Origin: Calendula officinalis | Lineage: Eukaryota > Streptophyta > Magnoliopsida > Asterales > Asteraceae | Assembly (NCBI GenBank): GCA_963853835.1 | Contig: OY970820.1 | Span: 46,412,907 to 46,476,906, forward strand | Direction of reading: 5' to 3' | Length of the DNA stretch: 64,000 nucleotides | Shown: piece after piece, positions 58,520-64,000 of the stretch | Position numbering within the stretch: position 1 is the stretch's first letter | Layout of the letters: each line of letters begins with the position of its first letter | The notes under the pieces: model-generated | Told to the model about the DNA's origin: nothing | The model's database searches: none | What the model saw: the letters and a program-made list of their open reading frames with translations, nothing else | Program-made: the position numbers and the translations under genes

Positions 58520-59148
58520 TGTTGGAACAGATCACAGATCAACTTATTACTGATGCTGCAGTTAGTACTGATCATGTTTACTACTGATGAATATCATGAT
58601 TGATACTGATGGGGCAGAAACTTACTACTGATGAGTTGATACTGGTGAAGACTATAACTTAGTTACTACTGATCAAGGCACATATTGAAGATACTACTGA
58701 TCTTAGGGACGTTGTATCTGGACTTGCTACTGGTCACCAGAGTTACTACCGACGATGCTTATTTACTACTGGTGATTGCAGATTACTACTGATATACGTT
58801 TTGGAAGCATATCAAGTCCGAGATCTTCGCAGAGATAGTTATAGAATGTAATTCATTGTATATCTTTTATAATTCGAATGTAAATCAAGTCCTAGAATAA
58901 CTAGGGTAAATAGTTAGGCTTCAAGGACTATTATAAATAGTTCCTTACGAATTGTAAACGTACGTGTGTATTGTTAATCAATAATATACATTGAAGCTTT
59001 TTGTGAAACTGTGTTCTTAATATTCTCGCATATTGTTTTACAGTTCATTGTTCTTAATATATTGATATAGTGTTGATCCGCTGCAACTTCTATTATCAAT
59101 TAGATCTAAAGGTGTTTATTAACTCTTCATAGTTAATCGATCCTGACA
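58520..59148 (+). mobile_element. Copia 5' LTR
   Basis: It runs from TGTTGGAACAGATC to CCTGACA, two bases before the primer site. It contains at least eight copies of a TTACTACTGAT/TACTACTGGT word between 58540 and 58800. A TATAAATAG box lies near 58933. Confidence 0.88.
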
Positions 59149-59150
59149 AG

Positions 59151-59162
59151 TGGTATCAGAGC
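59151..59162 (+). promoter_or_regulatory. Copia primer binding site
   Basis: TGGTATCAGAGC, complementary to the 3' end of initiator tRNA-Met, two bases after the LTR. Confidence 0.92.
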
Positions 59163-59235
59163 TTTTTGGTTCTAGATCTACGATTTTTAAGAACAACAAA
59201 AAGTTTTAATCTTTAAAACACACACATTATTAATC

Positions 59236-60799
59236 ATGACTGATAATAATGAAAGCACTCAAGCTAACAAAATCTCTATACTCACTCCCAATAACTTTGG
59301 GATGTGGAAGAATCGTATTAAGCAATACATGCTTATTACTGATTATTCCATGTGGGAAGTGTTCATTGAAGGAAACAAAACTGGTCCGACTCAAGCAAGC
59401 AGTTCTGCAACTGAAGCAGACAAACTCAAGTGTGAAAAAGGAGAAGAAAGACAGAGGAATCGAACTCAAAACCCTAAGCACTCTCCTACTGGCCATTCCT
59501 AATGACTATCAACATCTCTTTGTTGAATATGATGATGCAAAGGTGCTGTGGCAAGCACTGGAGAAGAGATTCGTTGGCACCAAGAGCACCAAGAGGAACA
59601 TGAAGTCTGTTCTCAAGCAAGACTTTGAAAACTTCAAAGGAAAGCCCAATGAGACATTCACTCAAGTGTTTGACAGATTCAACAAGCTAATTGGTGAACT
59701 TAACCAGGTTGGGGTTAAGATGGATCAAGAAGATGTTAACATGAAGTTCCTAAGGTCTCTTAGTGAAGAATGGGCCATGTACACAGTGATATACAGACAG
59801 AGAGATGCACTAGAAGAAAAGGAGTTAGATGAACTCTACAATGATCTCAGAGTATTTGAAACTGAGGTAAATCAAAAGAACCCTTCTATTTCCTCTAATA
59901 ATGCTGCATTTGTATCTAGTACATGTCAAGGTCAAGAAACTGTCACAGGAAAGGCTGCAGATTGTGAAGATGCTGCAAGAGAATCCTTTTTCACTAGTCA
60001 TGTGCATACTGCACTAATTAGTGATGATTTGGAACAATTGAATCCTGATGATCTTGAGGAGATGGATCTCAAATGGCAGATGGCTATGCTGAGCCTGAGA
60101 ACCAAAAGGTTCTTAAAAAGGACTGGTAGGACAAGTCTCAACTACAACAAAGGTGACAAAGCTGGATTTGACAAAACTAAAGTCAAATGTTACAACTGTA
60201 ACAATCTTGGTCACTTTGCAAAAGAATGTCCTCAGCCAGACAAAAGATCAAAATCAACTGCTCTTGTTTCACAACAAGGACAAGGATATGACTGGAGCTT
60301 TCAAGCAGAAGAACATGCTCAAAATCAAGCTCTTATGGCCTTTACTGACAGCAAATCTGAGGTAAAACCTAAACCTTGTACTTCTGAATGTATGAAAATT
60401 GTTAAAAATTTAGAAAAAGAAAACACTAAATTAAATGAAGATTTAGCAAAAGCATTAAGAAGAAATTATGAATTTGATGGTGTGATTGCTGATCAAGAAC
60501 ATCAGATAAAGGTGTACCAGATGATTGATCAAAGGATAAAGGAAGAACTGCTCCAAGCTGTAAATGAGAAAGATTACTATGAATCAAAAAATAAAGAACT
60601 AACAAGTAAATTAGAAGAATGTCAACTTGAAATTGAACAAAATAAATTGACAATTAAGAAATTTGAAAGAAGCACTAAAATTCTTGATGAATTAACTAAT
60701 AATCAAACTACAGAAAAAGTTGTTCATGGGGTGGGATATCATGTTGTACCACCTCCATATAAATTCATTCCTCCACTCAAAAACAGTCAGAAAGAATAA
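59236..60799 (+). pseudogene. Copia gag
   Basis: ATG at 59236 begins MTDNNESTQANKISILTPNN, FGMWKNRIKQYMLI. The frame must shift by one near 59425-59470, after which KTLSTLLLAIPNDYQHLFVE, ALEKRFVGTKSTKRN and VLKQDFENFKGKPNETFTQV continue the UBN2-type gag. The zinc knuckle CYNCNNLGHFAKEC lies at about 60187-60228. A coiled-coil region (KNLEKENTKLNEDLAKALRR and on) follows. The frame ends in TAA at 60797-60799. Confidence 0.92.
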
Positions 60800-61812
60800 T
60801 AAATGAATTAAAAAATGAAAATCAAACTGAATCTAATAATGAAACATCTGTATCAAATGATTTTTCTGATGAGGATAGAACTACAAACTCAATTGAATTC
60901 ACAATCCTTCAAACTGAATCTACAAACTCAATTAATACAAGTTTTCACACAGCACAAAGTGAAGAAGATTCTCCTAAATATAATGCAGAAAATATACCAC
61001 AAATTCTAAAAAGGGGAAATGAAAGAAATAAAAATCAACTCTTAGATCAAAGAAAACCTGAAGGTGCTAAAGATAAGAAATTAAGATGTGTTATGTGCAA
61101 CAAAGTGAATGATTTAGCAAAGGATTGTCACTTCAATCCAATTAACTGTAAAGAGTTTAAAGAATTTAAAAATTTTAAAGAAAAAGTAAAAACACAAAAG
61201 TTAAAAGATACTACTGCTCCTTCAGTAGTAAATAAAACAAAAACTCCAACTGCTGAAACACCAAGATTTGGAAGAAGTGCATCAAGGTTTGTGCAAAGTA
61301 GAAGAGTTGGAAGCCCAAAGAACAGCAATTACTTCAAGAACAATGGAAAATTAAATCAAAATAAACAATATTTTAAATTTTCCAACACCAGTAAAAACTT
61401 TAACAATTTTACTACTGGTGTTAACCCTAATTATAATGCTGTCTGGTACCAGTACAAAAACACTACTGGTAAAAACCCTAATTACAAGAATACTACTGCT
61501 GCTAAACCAACATTCAAACATACTACTGGTGTCAACCCTAAAAACACTACTGGTCATTCTAAACATGGTAAGTACCCAAATACTACTGGTCCATCAGTAG
61601 TAAAGTATTCAAAGGCTAAAAATCATAGGTATAGACCAAGATCAGTAGTGAACTCAGACACCAGTACCAAGTCTAAAGGAGCAGTAGTAAAACAGAACAC
61701 CAGTACTAAAAAGGTATGGGTACCAAAAATGTTTAAGGTTAACTGTTCTAAATCTGATTTCTCAAAGGATGAACCCAAGACATATAAAGCTTGGGTTCCC
61801 AAACTTAACTAA
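60787..61812 (+). pseudogene. Copia gag-pol linker with degenerate zinc knuckle
   Basis: This frame is open without a stop from about 60787 to 61812 but displaced from gag, probably by an indel in the A-run near 60780. It encodes an acidic Asn/Ser-rich part, then CVMCNKVNDLAKDC, in which the His of the knuckle is missing. A basic region with repeated NTTG words follows (61405-61600: TTGVNPN, NTTGKNPN, HTTGVNP, NTTGHSK, NTTGPS) and it ends KAWVPKLN before TAA. Confidence 0.8.
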
Positions 61813-61826
61813 CCTTTTATTTACTT

Positions 61827-62318
61827 GTGCAGAGCATTCAGATCCCAGAAGAAGGAAGAACATGGCACATTGATAGTGGATGCTCAAGGCACATGACTGG
61901 AAATCTGCAAATTCTAAAGGATTTCAAGTCATTTGATGGAGGTTATGTAGCTTTTGGTGAGAACCCAAAGGGAGGTAAGATTACAGGTAAAGGTACTGTT
62001 ACAAATGGTAAAATTACCTTTGATGATGTATTTTGTGTAGCTGAACTAAAATACAATCTTGTCAGTGTGTCTCAAGTGTGTGATAAAAAGAACAAAATTC
62101 TTTTCACAGACATTGAGTGCATCATTCTTTCTCCTGACTTTATTTTAGATGAAAAATATGTTGTTTTAAGAACTCCAAGGAGAAACAATGTGTATTGCCT
62201 GGATATAGGGGGAGAACTCATTTCTTCAAATGAGGTCAACTGTTTTATATCCAAGGCAAACACCACTGAATCAGAACTATGGCATAAAGGATGTGTCACA
62301 CTAATTTCAAAAACATGA
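61827..62318 (+). pseudogene. Copia aspartic protease
   Basis: The active site is WHIDSGCSRHMTG, with GKGTVTNGKITFDDVFCV and LKYNLVSVSQVCD typical of Copia proteases. It begins about 14 bases after the stop of the linker frame and in another frame. It runs to LWHKG, where the frame shifts and the pre-integrase zinc region continues at 62291. Confidence 0.92.
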
Positions 62319-62818
62319 ACAATTTAGTAAAAAGAAATTTGGTCATTGGACTACCTCAAAAACAATTCATGTGTAATCATCATTGTGTTGCATGCCTAAA
62401 AGGTAAACAACACAAGACTTCTCATAAGTCCAAATCTGTGAACTCTATTTCTGTTCCTTTACAACTCTTACATATGGACCTATTTGGACCTACAAATGTA
62501 ATGAGTATTGGAAAGAAACAATATTGTCTTGTTATTACTGATGACCTTTCCAGATATACATGGGTTTTCTTTCTCAGGACAAAAGATGAAACAAGTGGAC
62601 TCATCAAGAACTTAATTGTTAAACTGGAGAACACATCTGATCAAAAAGTTAAAGCCATAAGATGTGATAATGGCACAGAATTTAAAAATGCTAATTTAAT
62701 TAACTTTTGTGATCTTAAAGGTATTGACAGGCAATACAGCTCACCTAGAACTCCTCAACAAAATGGTGTAGCTGAAAGAAGAAATAGAACCATCAAGAAG
62801 CAGCAAGATCAATGTTAG
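62291..62818 (+). pseudogene. Copia integrase core
   Basis: The zinc region is seen as TNFKNMNNLVKRNLVIGLP and CVACLKGKQHK. The catalytic triad is LLHMDLFGP (Asp), AIRCDNGTEFKN (Asp) and PQQNGVAERRNRTI (Glu), all present. A frameshift near 62800 ends it in a stop; the protein continues in the next frame. Confidence 0.93.
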
Positions 62819-64000
62819 CAGATTCAAAGTTACCAATCACTTTTTGGGCTGAAGCTGTTAATACTGCCTGTTATGTTCAAAACAGAGTATTAATAGTAAA
62901 GTCACATTATAAAACACCATATGAACTTTTTAATAAAAGAAAACCTTCTATAAGTTTTTTAAAATCATTTGGTTGTCCTTGTACTATTCTGATTACAAGA
63001 GAACAAATTGGTAAGTTTGACTGCAAAGCTGATGATGGAATCTTTGTGGGATACTCTACTCAAAGCAAATCATACAGAGTGTTCAACAAAAGACTAAGGA
63101 TAACTGAAGAAAGCATCAATGTATCCTTTAATGAAAATGTTCCTAATGAACAAGGAAATGGTCCAGATTGGCTATTTAACATAGACAATCTAACCAAATC
63201 CTTTAATTCTAACATGGATTTAAATGCAGGTGATTCAAATTGTCATAATCAAAAGGAAGGAACATCATCTGTTAATACTGGTCAAGAAGAGATGAGATAC
63301 ATAGTAGTTGATACTGCTCCCACAGTTAATACTGAGGACAGTAATAACACAAATTCTGGAAGCAGTAGTATCTCTGAGAATGAGGACAGTAGTAATTCAA
63401 ATACTACTGGTACCAGTCATAGTACTCAAAATACTACTGGTCCTAGCAATAACCTAAATTCTCAAGATACTACTGATCCCAGTAACAACAACAATACTAC
63501 TGATCTCAATGAAGATAATAACAGCAGCAACTCTGACCAAGATAATGATGAACCAAACATCAATGACAATGAAGGATCACTAGAAGAGCAAATGCCTAAG
63601 ACAAATGAGTCCAATCTTGAAAATCAACTAGTGGTTGATAGAGCTACAACAACAAGGACTCAGAAGAACTATCCATTAGACCTTGTTCTAAGTGATGTTA
63701 ACTCACCACTGCAAACAAGAAGCAAATTAAACAAAAGCTTAACTGCAAACATGTGTAATATAAGTTTAATTGCTAATGAATGTATGTTTGAATGCTTTCT
63801 GTCTCAGGATGAACCAAAGAAGATTCAACAAGCAATGAAGGACTCAAACTGGATTGAGGCAATGCAAGAAGAACTCCTTCAATTCAAATTACAAGCTGTT
63901 TGGACACTTGTACCTCTACCTAAAGGAAAAAGAGCCATTGGAACAAGGTGGATCTTTAGAAACAAGAAAGATGAAAGAGGTATAGTGATCAAGAACAAAG
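62803..64000 (+). pseudogene. Copia integrase C-terminus and start of reverse transcriptase
   Basis: One frame is open from about 62803 to the window edge. It reads ADSKLPITFWAEAVNTACYV, TPYELFNKRKPSISFLKSFG and GIFVGYSTQSKSYRVFN, the usual integrase C-terminal block. Then comes an Asn/Ser/Thr-rich linker with NTTGTS, NTTGPSN, DTTDPSN and NTTDLN. It ends in the reverse transcriptase start (DSNWIEAMQEELLQF, VWTLVPLPKGKRAIGTRWIF). The rest lies outside the window. Confidence 0.93.

Larger units (their letters stand above)
58520..64000 (+). mobile_element. Copia retrotransposon, plus strand, running off the window
   Basis: The 5' LTR, primer site, gag, protease, integrase and the start of reverse transcriptase are present in Copia order (integrase before reverse transcriptase). 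At least four frame changes (near 59440, 60785, 61815 and 62290) and another near 62800 break the polyprotein. The LTR is of the same family as 1-448, which lies in the opposite direction. Confidence 0.95.

Noticed and set aside
1..64000. CRISPR array, operon or phage-type system
   Set aside because: Introns, LTR retrotransposons and plant-specific proteins show nuclear plant DNA; the repeats seen are tandem or palindromic, without regular unique spacers.

Overview
The window is nuclear DNA of a flowering plant, most likely a eudicot. It holds three intron-bearing or plant-type host genes: a MAP70 microtubule-associated protein, an organellar DNA gyrase B, and a SIP1/ASIL-type trihelix transcription factor. 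These are islands in AT-rich DNA that is otherwise nested transposable elements. I see no rRNA, tRNA gene, CRISPR array or bacterial-style operon. The family of the plant cannot be fixed from the sequence alone.

Layout. 1-448 is a minus-strand Copia LTR cut by the window edge. About 940-2581 is a solo Gypsy-type LTR with a cluster of palindromes. 3247-4925 is a non-autonomous Helitron carrying a 155-bp MULE-like MITE with a 9-bp target duplication, followed by a SINE-like sequence. 5663-9362 is MAP70 (11 exons, one GC-AG intron, a MITE in intron 5). 10106-10499 is a tiny minus-strand Helitron.

10715-30795 is a 20-kb Helitron. It carries a broken RPA70-like gene (13.5-16.2 kb) and a broken Rep/helicase gene (21.4-30.6 kb). 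Inside it sit a minus-strand Helitron with a captured GIP1/DUF1296 exon and a 2.7-kb solo LTR, which itself contains a 628-bp Copia solo LTR. The large Helitron ends only about 310 bp upstream of the gyrase B start codon (GYRB, 31106-35637, 20 exons).

36725-54259 is a triple nest. A PIF/Harbinger copy of about 1.9 kb is split by an 8.2-kb Tekay-like chromovirus Gypsy element (37541-45776, TSD TTTAA) and by a 7.4-kb Copia element (46462-53857, TSD CTGAT). The two Copia LTRs look identical although its coding region is wrecked. After the trihelix gene (55607-56533), a second Copia element on the plus strand starts at 58520 and runs off the right edge. Its LTR is related to the one at 1-448.

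No element appears intact, but the target-site duplications allow a clear order of insertions. The host genes look full length and open in the spliced reading frame. The most informative signals are the nested Helitrons with captured host sequence, the palindrome arrays at the same place in two diverged Gypsy LTRs, and the identical-LTR but dead Copia copy.
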